From Climacteris rufus (lineage: Eukaryota; Chordata; Aves; Passeriformes; Climacteridae), in the NCBI GenBank assembly GCA_013398175.1, contig VZRZ01005482.1, forward strand, positions 78,028-142,027: a DNA stretch of 64,000 nucleotides. The letters run 5' to 3'. Below, in pieces: positions 46,331 to 61,800 of this stretch. Under the pieces are notes generated by a model. That model did no database searches, was not told the origin of the DNA, and worked only from the letters and a program-made list of their open reading frames with translations. The translations under genes and the position numbers were made by a program. The first letter of the stretch is position 1. The number at the start of each line of letters is the position of its first letter.

Positions 46331-47342
46331 TTACCTTGTGCATATTAAGAGAATTCAGAAGGGAAGACCTGTCTGTACAAAAGAGAAACAATTCTTGTGA
46401 CAGAGCAGTGTTTGAGCAGATGAACAGAGCTGACCTGTGTCAGAGTACTGCTCTGTTTCTATAGAAAATGAAACTAAGACTAAGCTGATGCAAAGAAAGC
46501 ATGAAAACTGTAAAAACAGCATTGCCTATCAAAATAGTTTTGTAGGCTTTTGTAATCCTTACTCCCTTCTCCCAACCAGACCTTGTCCTGACACAGCACA
46601 CAGCTCTCAGCACTCCAAGCTGCTTTTATTTCTAAACCCAGCTGGTCATGGGAGTCTGAGATGGCACACGCTGTTTATCCAGAGATGGAAATGACACCTC
46701 GGGTCTCGTTCTTAGCAGTTCTGTTGGAAATGCACACAGAGATGAAATGAAGCTTTAACGAGAAGGACAAAGTGAGAGCTAGGCAGGACTAACTCACATG
46801 GAAACAGCTTTCCAGAACACAGGAATACAGTAGATCTCATTCACACAATGACACAGCTAAACATTAACCTAAGCCTTGCCCTCGTACCAGTCCTCACAGA
46901 GAGAGTTTTCAGTAAGTTATGTACAGGGATTCCTGAAAGCACAGAATTATGACTCAGGGGAAGGAAGGGAATCACACAAACACAAGAACTGGTCTATGTG
47001 GGCAAGTTGGAAAATGGAGTGAACAGGCATAAAGACTAAGAAACACGCTCGGAGGTTTTAGGTCAGAACACTTACTCTGCACCTGAACAGACTTGCACAC
47101 TCAGTAGCTCTGATCCAATGTACTGTGTGTTGTGAAGACATTGCCAGGAACATCCTACAGAGCACATTTTTATGACCTACCTTAGCTTTTAAGCATCCAC
47201 AATTATTTCACACAGAAATAAGATAAATTCATCAGTGCTGCTTCTTTCCCTTTAACACAGGCCTTAGGATACAAACACTGAAGCAAGTGAGGAATGTTTG
47301 CTTTCCAGAACATCTTGAACTCATCCCTAACATGCATGTTTT

Positions 47343-47370
47343 ATGTATATATATATATATACATATATTA
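47343..47370. repeat. (TA)n microsatellite
   Basis: TATGTATATATATATATATACATATATTA run. Confidence 0.85.
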
Positions 47371-49782
47371 TGAGCCCAGTACTGTACTTGACACTGGAAG
47401 CACCTCAGCATCATCTGGCAGCACAAAAAAAAAACCAAAAAAACCCCAGCACTTGTTGTATTCCTTTTTTTTCTTTCTCCCACCTCCACCCAGGGGAAAA
47501 GCCCAGGTAAGAAAGCCTTATGTGAAAAGCATTTAATCATACATTACTACATACTGCAGAAAGAAAAAGGAGCATGGAATACATGTCCTGCCTTGCCTAA
47601 AAAGCTTCATCTCAGAAAAATAAGACAAGCTACATATAGCAAAGTTTCAGTGCAAATTAGTGCAGCTTCCTTCATTTCACTTCTGATGTTCTCAGAGGTC
47701 AGAGAAAGCCTTGGGGGAGTTGCACTCATCCATCTGGCAGAGCAGAGTCTGTGTAAACAGAACAGCAGAGGCAACAAATGCCAACCTCCTTTTCTTTCCA
47801 GACCAGCTTTATGCAGATCCAAAACCACTCGCTTGTTTCAAACCAGTTTTTCCTACCATTTTCACAGGAGCTCTGGCTTTGGTAGGGAATACTTAATTCC
47901 TAAATGTGTTTCTCATCAAAACCTGATCCTGCAACAGTGCTAGGTGTTATAGTAATGTACAGTGTGAGGCTACAGTTAGCAACTGGCAGGAATAATTTTT
48001 TCCTGCTGTTCCCCTCCACTATATAAAAATAAATATATAAAAATGTACACTTTAATTAGCATGCAAGTACCAATATCATGCAAATTATTGTGATAGAGGT
48101 TACTGGGTTATTAACTACTCTGTAGCAAATATAGCAATTAATAGATTATTTCCATAACATCCCTTACTGCAATAACTCAGTACTCAAAGTGAATAATTTT
48201 ATAGTCATTTGCTGAAGTTTTTTTTCCCCCAAAATCTACACAAGACTGTATCAAACTTTTGAGAAGCACTATCAAACACCAATAAACCTTTAGAGCAACT
48301 GGGTAGGCCCTATGGGCATCACTAATAATTTCTTACATGGGTACTACATAAACAGCTTAGATATGTATTCACAACTATACTGGAGGGAGCATCGTCTGTC
48401 TTTGGAATATAACACAAATAAACCAATAGAGAATTTAATATCATCTATAATTTGGTCAAAAATATATTTTAATCAAAAGGGCAAGGCATTAAGAGGCAGA
48501 CTTACAGAGCCTCAAGTCATGGCAAATACTACTTCTGCCCTTGAGAGCCAACTATTGTTAGAGCCAACTTAACATTTTCTCATGTTTCCAAACCCAATTG
48601 TGCCTTAGGCACTTAAATATCAATGACAGGATTCCCCTGTGGGCACTTGATGTACCAGTGGAAATGAATCACACTGCCTCTAAAACATGCTGGCTTTAAA
48701 TCCCTGACCTGGTTTAATTCTGAATGCACTCAAATATTGCACTTATCCAAACTCTCTAAGCCACTATGAAGTATCATAAGTATGGTCTTAGAGGCATGTT
48801 TCTGCTAAATAAAGGCTTATGAAGAATTTATTCAATTGCTACCTACAATTTCTCTAATGCAACAACAAAATGAGCACTGGCATTTTCATCAGTGTTTCAC
48901 CACAACCCCTTTCAGTCAAGCATTCAACACCTAACATCCCCACTGGATTTAAAACTATTCCTGCTTATTTCTAGAACCCCAACATAATTATCCTGAGTAA
49001 TAAGCCCACAGTTTAACTAGGGTCAATTTTACTTTTCCTTTAGTGAGAAGAGACACACAATTTTACACGGAAATGCCACATTTAGGTGTGCCAGTACACT
49101 GGCTACCATAATTCAAAACTACTTACAAAAATCCTGACTAATGTGACTGACACATGCCCATGGAGTCTCAGAACCTGACAGGGCTTCTCAAAAGTCAGTT
49201 CTTCAAGATTTCATCTCTATTCAGTCTTCTCATTTAAGCAAGAAATTAAAAGAACCTTAACAAAAAAAAAGTAAGCTTTCTGTTTGGAAGACTTCTTCAG
49301 AAGACTCCTGAAAGAATCATCTCAGGGAATTGCCAAAGGTTGAATATGAATTTGATATTTGCATTTCTTAAAAGGTTTAAAACTAGGCAGCATTTACAAT
49401 TTCTTGAACAACTCCAGCACAGCTTCTTTATTACGAACTGCAGCTCTATTTATTTTCTTCCATTACCTGCACCTAGAGTACAGAGAATCCTGCAGCAGAA
49501 GTTTTGGAGCAGCTCACACTCAAGCACACATGTCCTAAAAGGAATATCCAAAGTAAAGATACTATTTAGGTCAGCCATGAACAAAAGGTCCCAGCAGAAG
49601 TACACACCAGGCAATCAGTCCAAGCTCCAAAGCACTCCCAGGGCTATCTCTAAAACCAGGAATGAATCAAGATTCTACCCTATTGCTCAAGAAGCTCATA
49701 ATCCAAAACTTCAAATGAAGTTAATTTTGCATTCTGAACTCAGAACTCACTCAAAATCATGGTATACAAAAGACATTAAATA

Positions 49783-49788
49783 TTTATT
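49783..49788 (-). promoter_or_regulatory. HELQ: Poly(A) signal AATAAA of HELQ
   Basis: AATAAA on the minus strand about 70 nt after the HELQ stop. A second one lies at 49427-49432, so alternative 3' ends are possible. Confidence 0.5.
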
Positions 49789-49857
49789 ACATTACGGCAG
49801 CTTTAAACAGGAAAGTTAAAAACTTCAAAAATATCCAAATTTAGGATTCATGATTTT

Positions 49858-52800
49858 TCATGACAGTTGGTCAGTGGTCCCTGGGATATCTGCAGGAACC
49901 TTGAGGAGTTCTTCAACTTCTTCTTGTAAAGCTTCAGCTTTTTCACTCAGCAGCATCTACCATGAGACAAAAGAAACAAACAGAAATTAGAAAACAAACA
50001 CAAGCATTAGCTATAGCTGTTAGCTTAAAACACCATTGTTTCTTTCTAAACTTCACCTGGTCTGTAAAAGACTTCTGCTGCTGCTCCCAGAACTCCCAGA
50101 ACCTTGTCTCAAAGGACTGACATTTCCACCAACATTGTTTTGCTGATTAGTGTACACCCATATAGAAAGCAGTCACACAAAAACTCATACAGCACACAGC
50201 TGGTTTTCTGGATTCTACCACCACATAATATGCCAGATTTACAGAACATAAACAGTTTTAAAGGTGCGTTTTTAACATTAAATATTTATTTTCCATGTTG
50301 CAATAATCATTCGTAAGTTGTGCCTGCCAAGTTGCCAATTTCTTTCTTTATTTGAAATTTCTTACTACAGCATTTTCCACCAAACATACAGGACTCCTGA
50401 TATCAGCACTTGTTTAATCCACTGCCCTGAACTGTTTGTTACTGGCAGCTGGAGAAGAAAAGGACCCCATGCAAGCACTCTTCTAACTTCCCAGTTAGTT
50501 TATTTATTTCTTCCCAAGGCACTAAGTGTGCCTTAGAGGCAGATGTCAAGTGAAGGCCCTTCTCATGATGCATATTCAAATAGAAAATGAACGAAGGAAA
50601 GAATAAGAGGGCATAAAAGCAACCTAAACAGCTGAGGTTAACCCTGTACCTTGTTGGCTTCCTGAAAATCCTTTTGTCACAACTACCACTGGAAGTTCTG
50701 TAAACTATGTCCTGAGATATTGGTGGAACTGAGACTCAGCATGGAGACCAATGTAGTAATTTAATTCCCACATTTCATCAGACAAGCTATCAAACACTTT
50801 TGCCTTTTGCTTGCAGTCTAAAAAAGGAGCACAACTTGGTACTATCCTGAATATAACAGATTGTTCTTAGGACAGATCAGTATTTGGATCACAAACATTC
50901 ACTAATGCCTTTATTAGTAAGCTGAATCCTTCACTTTTGATGTCATTCCAACATCCACTTTTGACATATTGGAGTTCTGAAGCAGGATTTTATAGCTTTG
51001 TTTCTCACTTACTTTTGCAGATGAAACAATTTGTTTGGCTTGACGTCGTGACAAGTGCTCAATCACCCTGACCAGAGTTTCTGGATCTGCATTAGCCAAG
51101 TGTGCTAAAGTTTTGTACCCTGCATTGTAAAGCTGTTTTGCTCGTGCCTGAAAGGACAAAATTGTGATAGATTATTAGAATAGGAAATATGCATGACTGT
51201 AAAGTGCCAGTCTCTGTACCAACCTCAAACATTTCATTCTGCATATCAATCCAATTCTCTTTGGTCTCTTTCTAACATGAATACTCACTGAGAATCTTTA
51301 CACCCCAAAAGCACAGCTTTACCACTAAGATTTACCTCCCCAAGCAATCTTACCCAGCTCTTAGGAACCCATTTGCCTTTATTTTCTCTGAGCTTAGCTG
51401 ATATCAGCTCTGCTGCCTTCTCTTGTTATCATGTATCTGCACTCACTGTCATGACAGGAATGAGTCCTACGTTCTTTGGAGGTGTCTGTCTTGTTTAGCT
51501 TCTCAGAATAAAGCCTTCCTGCTGCTAAATTCAATGGTTTTCTGACAAACTGATTCTGCAATAGGCTGGACAGGCAAGTGAAATCATTTTGCAAAGAGCA
51601 GAACCTTGGACGGAGCCCCCAAAAGATCTTTTATTTTAATAGGAGTTTTTGATTCAGGGACTGGTTAAATTTCTTATTTAAAGTACATGCAGCATTGCAA
51701 GTGGTTGCAAAAGCCAAAGTTCCCAGTAGGACTTCACATACTTCTGTGAAGATCTTCTAACTTAAATATGTAAATTCTTATTCCTCTTTACTCCCATGAA
51801 CTGAAGAATCCTTACCACAAAAGAAACCCGGACTCTATTTTCCAGCTGAGTATACAGCTAAATTATTGTCCAAATACAGCGTTTACACAGTTGCTGTGGC
51901 AGCAGCCAGAAGAAAAACATTGGCTCCAGCTCCCAGTTCCTCAACAGAGCACTTTTCCCCTAACCTCCAGACCATTGTGGAATATCTGCATTAACAAGTT
52001 AGCTTGGTCTTCCAGATACACTTGAAAGGCACAGTAACATTTAGCACACAAGTTTACATTGAAAAACTTCATCAAGCCAGGTTTACTGACCTCTAGAACC
52101 CCTGCCACCTCCATCAGAGGGATGAGTTCTGTCTTAACACAGTATGTCAGCTGCTTGGTAAGTTCTGTCAGCAAGGCTTTATAAACCCAGAATTCCTCCA
52201 ATTCCTGCAGAAAAAAGATGGCTAAAAATCTGATCTAAAGTTCTGTATTTGGAGGATGTGACTGACAAAAGCTCTGCTATGGCAACAAGCACATATTTGG
52301 CTTTTAGACCAAGGGGAAAACACTTATTTCTAATTATCCTTTCAGACAGCTGCAGAGGTGTATTCAGCACTCTTCAGCTGAGCACCCCAAAGTTGAGGCA
52401 GTTCTGAAGGATAAGCAATGCATTATTGCAATTATTTCACCAACAGCACTGACACTGATTGATGCCCTGTACAATTTGTATATTTTCACACATTTTCAGT
52501 GCAGAAACCTTACTTTTACTATCAGAAGTGTCACTGTACAGGCACACTTTTCTCAAAAGGAAAAATAATTTTGAACAGGAAAGGTAAAGAAATAGTTTTG
52601 CAGAGTAAAGGTAAAATACAACACCTGTATTCAGTTCGAAAGTAAGAGAAACAAACTCCAGATTTTGCAAAACCAAATCTCAAAGAATTTGTTTCCATTC
52701 TTTTAACACAGTACCTCACAGAAATGTAGAAGACAGGATGCAAAGGAGGCAGCAGAATTAAGGAGATTTTGCACGTATCCTCGGGACATATTAAATCTCT

Positions 52801-55800
52801 CTGAAACACTCCAAATATTGGTCTCTTTCAGTAGGGCATAAAGGACAAATGTCAGGTAGAGCCTGTTTACCACAGCATTGTCCACATTCTAGGAATAAAA
52901 CAAGATGGAATTCAGAGCCAGTATCACACTGCAGATTTTCTGTTAGCACTACAAGGGAATTTTTTCCATCTCTACTCCCTTCACAGCTCAGAAACATTTC
53001 TATATTACACATGAAGACATGAAACATTTGGGAAACCAACCAATGAGGTTAAAAGAACTTTAATAATCAGAACAGTAACAAAGAACTCTAGCAGAAAAAA
53101 TAATGCAGAATTTGTAAATAATCAAATGAAATTACTAAGTTGTTGTCTCAGGTATGAAAGGTCTCCAGCCTACCTTTCTGATGGCTTGACCAGAAGCCTT
53201 TTTTGTAATAAAACTTTCAGGTACTCCCACAATATCTGCTACTTTTTGCTCTGCTGCACTTAGCTGGTTGAACTAAAATAAGATTATATAAAGAATTTTC
53301 AGATATTTAGTTCTCTTAAAATTCTACAAAACCCAAGTGTATTATTTACAGTGAAACAACATTTTTCAATACCTCTATAGAATCAGTGGGCTACCACTAC
53401 AGTCACTAGAGACAGTCAGGTCTGCAGCTTCTTGGCCTACTTGTCTGAATTCTCTGTAACTGTCCATCTCTGAAAGCCTCATTCTAACAAAATCAAATAG
53501 TTTTTAGTGCTCCCACAGTACCAAACACTTCACAGAAAGCAGAACACTTGAATTATCGGTGGATCTTAAGCACTCAAAACCATGATAAGCGCTGTGCTGC
53601 TAAGGCTGACACAAGCACAGTTTGTAGGAAGGCACTGGCCACAGTGTTATAATTACAATTTTGGCTGGAGTTTAGCATTAAGCTCATATACCAAATTATA
53701 AAATCTCTAGAAGAAATGATATCAATGATTAAAGCCCTAGAGGGTTTTGCTGCCTAAAGTACAGATGAAATGAATGAGCATCAGATGGCAATTATGGCTC
53801 TTGATTCATTTAATAGTGGTTTTCTTGCAGGACTACAATGATGTGGTTACATACAACTAGTTTCTAGCAAAGTCTTGTTTGAGATAAACCAGACTTTGGT
53901 GATGGCAAGGCTCCAAGGCTATTAACCAGGATGTGGAGTACTGGCAATTCAAGATGTGTTTCATGCCATTGTTTACCCCAAACAGGGTCAAATATTATAG
54001 ATGCAAAAGAAAACTCAGGTTTTTTATGCAGGACAGGGAAGCAGTTCTGCCCTGTCACTGAAAACAAAATAAAATATCTTTCCATCAAACTGTTACCCCA
54101 CAATCTACATGTCCTATGCCTATAAAACCACTGCAAATTTAATACACAGGACTTCTGTATGCCCCAATGCATGTTGGCCAGCAAATTCTCACCTGTCTCA
54201 AGTATATCATCCAATCTGGGCTACAGGTAGAAGTCATATCATAGGGAGTTGCCAGATACAGAAGATGAAGATTGCTCTCAAGAATCAGCCCCTCCAAACC
54301 CTTCTTCAATTCTCTGTACAGAAGATTGCAGTATGCCAAGTCTATAGAGCCTAGAATAAGCACACAGGGTAAGGAGAAGCACAATTATAAACAGGCACAC
54401 AGAGTTAAATGTAGCACATTTTAACATAGAGTCAGTATTGGCTTTATCTTCCACAAAAGTTTATTAAGCCATCTGAGCTGAAGAGAAATAAGTGTAACCT
54501 CAATAACTCTCACCTAACATGAGCAGTGAAACAAAACTGAGGAAAGACAATAATGTATTTCCATGTATGTCCATTCTATGTGGTTGTGGAGTGTTTGTGA
54601 AATGCCTTGGATTTAATGAAATCCCACACTAATGTTGTAGATTGAAGGAATCCTTCAGATTCATCCTATTTCAATTGTATTCCATACCCCAAAACCTTTA
54701 TGTTATGACAGGAAAACAGACCCTCTGATATATCTACATGTCTTATGCTCCCTTTCCCTCTTAAGCTTCCCTCTAGATCAAGAAACCCTTCTGTTTAGAA
54801 TACCTATTCATAACAATTAATTATAAAATAAGGTCCTGAGACACTTTGATTACAACCATTAAATCACATCTTGAAGTAATTTTTTTAGGTGTACAGTTCT
54901 GGTTTTGCTCACGTTGGTATCAATATTATTACACTTCATTCCCATGACATTCAGTCATGTGCTACTTCATTCCCATTTTCAGTCCATTACATCATTTAGT
55001 AAAACTGTTTCTCTACAACTTATTTTTCATTGCAGTTTAATAATAAGAATAAAAAATAATAAGAATTAAAAAGTCCTTACCCTTATATGTAGCTTTACCC
55101 AAGGGTGTGATTGTCAGTGTACATTTGGAATTCTGGTCCTTCTCAGACATTCTTCCTTTGAGGAGTCCTTTTTCAATGAGATTTTCTAGCCCATCTTTAA
55201 TTATCTCTGAGAGGCTCTTCTCTCTAGACAGCAGCTGCTGCTGAACACCCAGCAATGTACAGCACATAAAATTGTCCACTTCCTCATGGGTAACTGCTAT
55301 CTGCATCAGTTTTGCAAGTGATTAGCATATTTAAAGTTATAATTTCACACATTTAGTAAGATCTAGGAAGAAATTTACTGAATAGGAGTTTGATATCCTC
55401 TTGATGTGTTTCTACAGAAATACATCACAACAAACAGAATGACAGACACTCTGTGGTGGATCTGATGGGACTGCTCTCCATCTGTTCTATTATTTCAGCT
55501 GCTGCATCATGTCAATTTGCTTTCTCTGTTTCTATTTGTATTTTGAGTCAAGTACCAGAAATAGAAATACTAACATTGTATCATATAATAAGGTAGATAC
55601 AATTTTTGCTTTTACACATAAGGTAGTTGTCATGTTATATGATTACTTAGTAACTGAGTTAAATAGAAAGATGAATCAAATCTTTGTCCTTATCTGATTA
55701 GAAGCTGTTCTGAACTGGCAAGCCCAAGTGTTTAAACAGTGTGTCTTTTTCTTGGCATTTCCAAGCACTTGAGTTACTCACAGAGAAGATTTAACTGATA

Positions 55801-58800
55801 CCTTCAGTCCAACCAAAGATAACAACAGGCTCTGCATTCCCTTGGTCAACTCCAACAGAAGATTGCTGTAGCAATTCTCCAAAGGACTGTGAACTAAATC
55901 ACGGACCTAAAAAGAGCAGGAAATGTATTAGTACAGGGGAAACATTTATGCATTAATGTTACACTTAAAAAAATATAATGCATGATATGCATGATTCAGC
56001 TTATAAAGAAAATAAATGTAAACACCCAAAGTTCACATCTGAAAACAAACCACATAAAAGTAGTTTAAAAATACTATTACATAAGTCAAATACTTACAAC
56101 TTTAAGAAATGAACAAAAATTAAGCTAGGAAGCTCAGCTCCTCCTGTTTATTCCCCCATTTTAACCCAACAATTTAAATTACCAACAACTTTGTAAAAAT
56201 TACCAAGTGTTTGTCTTTTTCTTGCACTATGAGAATGCTTTCTCCAGCACTGTCAATACCAGCTCGACCAGCCCTGCCAATCATTTGTTTATACTGGTTC
56301 TTCTTCAGGAAGTCATTGGCAACATAAGGAGCTCTGAGAATAACCCTGCAAAGAAGTCTTTAGTAAGTTATGCTTTATATTCAAATTACTAAAGAGGCAA
56401 CAAAATGTTACAAATTCATCCTTTATACGTGCCCCTTGCCTAGTAACTAACAAAAATCAAATGCACCTCTTTGAAGAGATGTGTAAATCAATTGTAAAGC
56501 ATTTAACAATTTAAGGTTTATTAAATGATAAGCCATGTTTGTCATGTTTTGAAGAATCTTTGAAATTAGTTTTTACATGCACTCTTAGCCCTGAGTTTAA
56601 GATGAGAATCCCTGAGCTATGAAATAAATCCTACAGAAAAAACATAAGCAACACCAACCATACATCAGCTATGCTAAAAAGACAACAATTGTCTATATGA
56701 TTTTTTTCCTCCCCTCAGAAGTGTTATTGCAACACATGTGCACACAGAAATGGATTCTCAGCAAACAGTCTTTGGTCACACAGAGCACAGCAGCCCTATC
56801 ATCGGAACTTGCATTTGAGACGGTAACACATTTTTTCTGTTAAAACATACTCAAACTGGAGCTCCTTAGAAAAAAATTATTTTACAATTTAAACACTGTT
56901 CTTTAGGACAGTATCTAAAGAAAGAGCTATTCTTCTTAATAGCACTACTAAAAACATGTCTTCAATTTATTACAATTTCCTTAATCCATTTAGGGAAGTG
57001 CTCTTCAGTTATGTGCTCTGAGGGTCTTGCTGCTGATTCACATTTCCTACATAAAAAACTTCAGTCTTCTGTCCCTTGTTAAACACAAAATCTCTTACAC
57101 CTCCAATTTGCTGCTAAAAGCAGAAACACACTTTAAGTAGCACTGAGATTTCCAGCTTGTTCAGGCAACTTTTTGTTACAAAGCAAAGACCAATTCAAAA
57201 GTGCAATATGTTTTGGTTACTAACCTTCTAGCTGGCAGGTTGACTCCAGCAGCCAGAGTGGCTGTGCAAGCAAGCAGACACAGGACACCTGAAGAGTAAG
57301 CTTCCTCTATGCCTTTTCTTTCATCATTTGTAAGGCCACTATGGTGATAGGCAATACCAAAAGGGATTGTTTGCTTCAGAACAGGACAGACAGTTCCATT
57401 TCCAATACTCTCAAGGTTCTTGATGAGATCTTGTTTCTCTTTCTCCCTGTGAGATCTAAATTCTCTTGGAGGAGGAAAAGCATTTCTTTAGACTTTGACC
57501 AATCATTAACAAAACAAAAAAAAAAAAAAACAAAAATCAAGAGACATGCTTACTGTCTATTTCTGTTCATCATCATCCATTTCTCTAACATCTAGGATAA
57601 CTAGGATAATAGTTATTTCCAGTAACTTTAAAACAGCAATACACAGGATGCTGATTTAGTTGCAATAGAACTCTTTTCTTGTTTGGAAGCACAGGTACAG
57701 AAGGGATCAAATACTGATTGTGTGGGTACCAAGTGCACCAAAGAAAGGATATAGGGCCAGCAGTGAAGATTCTAGGTACATCTTCAAACTGTTTCAATTT
57801 TGATAGCAAAAGAGGGGATTGTTTATTTTCATATAATTTAACTTTACTAGATCATCATGAGTTGATCGAATCACATTTAAATGAAAGCAAAGTTAAATCT
57901 TTCTTTCTTTTCTTTAGTAATGAAGCCTTGTTTAGGTTTTACAACTTAGATTCATAACGTGGGTATGGAACAGAGATACTCAGTTAACTAGTAAAACACA
58001 GGAGCAAATACCAGGCTATAGAGAAAAATGTTTGTTTCCTAAGCATGCAGAAACCAGGGCTGAAACAAAGTTAGATTAATTTAGTATGCTTTTCCTTTTT
58101 TCCTTTAGTATTTGTCCTCTGACAATAATTTTTCAACTATTTTGGTAAAAAAGTAAGAATTTTTTTAAAGCTTTTGTTCATAAGCCTTTCACAGTTTGCT
58201 ATCACTTATGCAGTTAGCAACTTTATAGAATTCCATGTTCAAAGTATTTACTTCCAATCACCAGGAGAAGACACTTGCAAACTAGATGACAATAAATCCT
58301 AAATTGTAAGCAATAATTCCACATATAATTTTAAAAAATGACAGAGACTTACTTCTTGAGGTACTTGCACACCATTGAAGCCACATTCTCACAGTTCTTT
58401 TTGGTGGGACAAAAGATTAGGCAGGAATATTTAGGAATAACTTCAGTAACCAGTGCAATGATGTGGTCAGGATCGGCTTTCTCCAGACTACTAGAGTACT
58501 ATAACAAACACAGATTGACAAATATTTAAACTTAGAAATTAAGTCATAACCTAAATATTCAATACTTGGCCTCAGCCATTGCTAGACTACTCTTATACGA
58601 TTTAATGTGACAGAATTCCAAGAAGTTGTGGGAGAAGTTTTTCTCCCAATCCTCACTTGAAAGAGTTTATTAAACACATCTAACTTGACCTGAGGGATGC
58701 AAGGATGTACAAATCAAATTCTCTGCTTTTTTCCTTAATACTTCATTTTCTTTTAGCAACACCATAGTGATGTTACTTGTGAAACTAGCAGCCTACCATA

Positions 58801-61800
58801 AGACACATTTTTCTTTGTAAAGGTTGAAATGAAACCCTACAAGGCAGTAGGAAGCTGGCAAAACCCAAAAAAAGGTGTCTTCTTTCAGTATTGCCTGAGA
58901 GTGATCAAGCTGAGAAAATCTGCCCCCAAACATAAAGCATTGGGTGTCTGGAATACTCAAATGCATTACTCTTCACCTGTCAAAATACTGAAGAAACCTC
59001 TACCTTGAAGAGCAAAATAGAAGTGAAAATCAAGTTAAGTATTCAGTATTTTAAGGCTTTTCTCCTCCCAAAGCCTACCACTTCTTTCTCATGGATACTA
59101 CAAAGGAACTATCATGTTTAAGTAATTTCTCTAGTAAAAGCTCTGTAAACAAATCAGTAAAATAATACATTTTGTGACAACAAAGAAACTATGAGCTCTT
59201 TGTTTTTACCTTGAAGTTAAGGAGACGTGAAAAAGCAAAGCCATTCTCTGTTTTGCTGTCAACTGCATAAATGGTGTCTCGTATCTTTATGTATTCCTTT
59301 AATTCTACCTAGCAAGAGACAAGTCACAAAGAGAAACTTTAGTTAAGTTAGTAAGTTTTCTCTAAAGCTACTGCTCATGTACAGCTAAAGCTTTTTAATA
59401 GGCATCACATTTCATAATGCATTGACATACTTGCATACAAGCACACACGTAAGAAATTTTTAAATAAGCAATTTATTTTAATTATCTGCCTTGATAAAGC
59501 ATGAAGTCATAATAAATAATGACAAATATTGTATCCCATGAACTATTTATAAACTATTTTCCTGACAGCATAAAAGCACCAGTAGTACAGATTCTAGTTA
59601 CATCAAGTGGGCTGTAATGATTTATCACAGTAACTGTAATTTAGGAACTGGTTTAGTTAAAATGACACAAATGCCTCAACACAACAGTATAAAGGCTCTT
59701 GCATTTGTGCATTTAGAAGTAGGTAGTGCTCTTTATTATATTCTTAGGAACTGCAAGCAATAGCAGGCCTTATATTATATCATGCTGTGAAATGAAGCAC
59801 AAAAGCTGATATTCAATCCTAAACGGATTTGCTATAATTTTGAAGGCAAATATCTTCTTTCCTAGTTCATGGTGTCCTGTATACAGACCGGCCTAAAACT
59901 GTTCGTGTAGTACTCTGCTTGCAGGAACTTCTGCAGGTCTCCCACATTATTTAATGTTGCACTCATGCCAATGATTTGTGTGTTTTCTGTAAAACAGAAG
60001 TGGAGATGAATTTATTGTCAAGTTATCAATTTTCAACACTTCTGTTCAGTATTTAATTCATGAGCCTGCTTCTTTACAGTTAGTCTTTTCAGATGCCAAA
60101 GTATCAGGTTTGAAGAGAAACCCCCCTACTAAAGAAATACTAACTAAGAAATAATACTAAGTTACAAAACACTACCTGAGACATAAATGCAAAAAAAAAA
60201 GGAGCATTACATTGGAAGGGCTAAGGGGCTCCTACAAAGAAATGGAAGATATTTGACAATGCTCAGGATTTCACAGAGAAGTATCCCAAAAGCTTCAAAA
60301 ACACCCAGCCCATCATTAGAGGTCAATTAACACTTAAATGAGTAAATGCTGTCACCACATGGAGTCATGTTATATTTCTCAAAAGCAGCAACAACGTGAC
60401 AAATCCAGAAAGCAAAAGTGTGATTTCAGTCTAGAGAGGCCATCCCTACAAAATGTTAATAACATTAACTGTAGCCATGACTTACTACTGGTGTAAAGAA
60501 TTTTTGCAAGAGTGATTTCCAGTGTTGCTCCACGACTTCCCTCACCAAGCATATGCAGCTGTGCACAGAAGGGAAAAAGAAAACACAAGGATGTTAGTGA
60601 GCTAAGAGTATTTATAAAATAAAACCCCAAATATGTAGACCTAAACAAATAGTACAGATTTGTTTTGTTGGACTTCCTCATCCCTCTTGTAAATTTGGAT
60701 TGCTAAGTCCAGATGTATAACCTACAACCTTTAAAAGCACCCAAGACTCACAGAAAAACAGACTCAAGAGCAAATATAGACAACAAGATTTACCTTCCAG
60801 TTAACTAGACCACAGCTGACACAAAGAGTTAACTCCTGACAGTAAACAGCCAGTGTGGGGATCTGTGTATTCACCAGTCTACAGCAGCTTTAAACAAAAT
60901 GTGTTTTGAGCATCACTTACAACAGAAAAATTTCTAGCAGCCAGCTTCCAAAAAAGCTGTAAGTTAGTGCTTCAGCTGCCTTCTGTTTAGAAGCTACTGT
61001 GCTCAAGTATGGTCAGTCAGCCTGAAGCATTCCATGAATTAAACATCCCTGTGAGCTGCTGTCCGTGTCATTCAACCCCACAATCAACACTCACAGTAGC
61101 ACAACTCAGCCACCCCACTGAAAAGCAGAATAAGGGGCAATTCTCACAGCCAAATGTTACTTGGTATTTTTCTTTTTTTTCAATGTTTCATTCAATCACC
61201 AGACACAAAGTTGCATGGTTTCACACCTAAGAGTGAAGTTCTGGACTTCATAAAATACATTCCATGCAATTAAAGTGATTTATACTTTTTTGTAATCCAT
61301 TAGAGACTTCTAGCTGACCACTAGTTATGAAGGAAGTCACTACCAACAACTAATACTGTAGATCTCTCAATATAAAATCTATTACTCTGATACCACAATA
61401 AATACTTAATTTAAGGAAAATAACTTCCAGTATTACAGAATTATGTGCCAATTCAGTGCACAGAACAGTAGTAATTTCACGACAAACATTGAAGACAAAA
61501 CCAAGCCAGGAAAGAACTGCTCCTTCCTAATAATTGCTTATTGGAAATTGAAAAAAACCTGCATCTGATAAATCTGAGCATATCTTGTGGCCTACCTCAT
61601 CTACCACAACCAGGCCAAGGTCTTCGATTCGTTCTGTTTCAATTAAGGAATTCACCAGAGCATGTCCTTTTTCTATAGTAGCAATATAAAGAGATTTTTT
61701 AATTCTCCTTTTGATTGGTGGAAATCGTCCTTTACTTCCTGCATATTCTTCAACCAGGAAACCCAATTCTATCCCAAAACTTGATAAACCCCTAACCTGA

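Larger units (their letters stand above)
44041..49782. other. Intergenic region between HPSE promoter and HELQ 3' end
   Basis: No gene was recognised. It contains a long CR1 fragment (44486-45075), an A-rich tract (46159-46205), a bulged AT-rich inverted repeat (46281-46330) and a TA dinucleotide run (47343-47370). The rest is AT-rich and featureless to the eye. Confidence 0.55.
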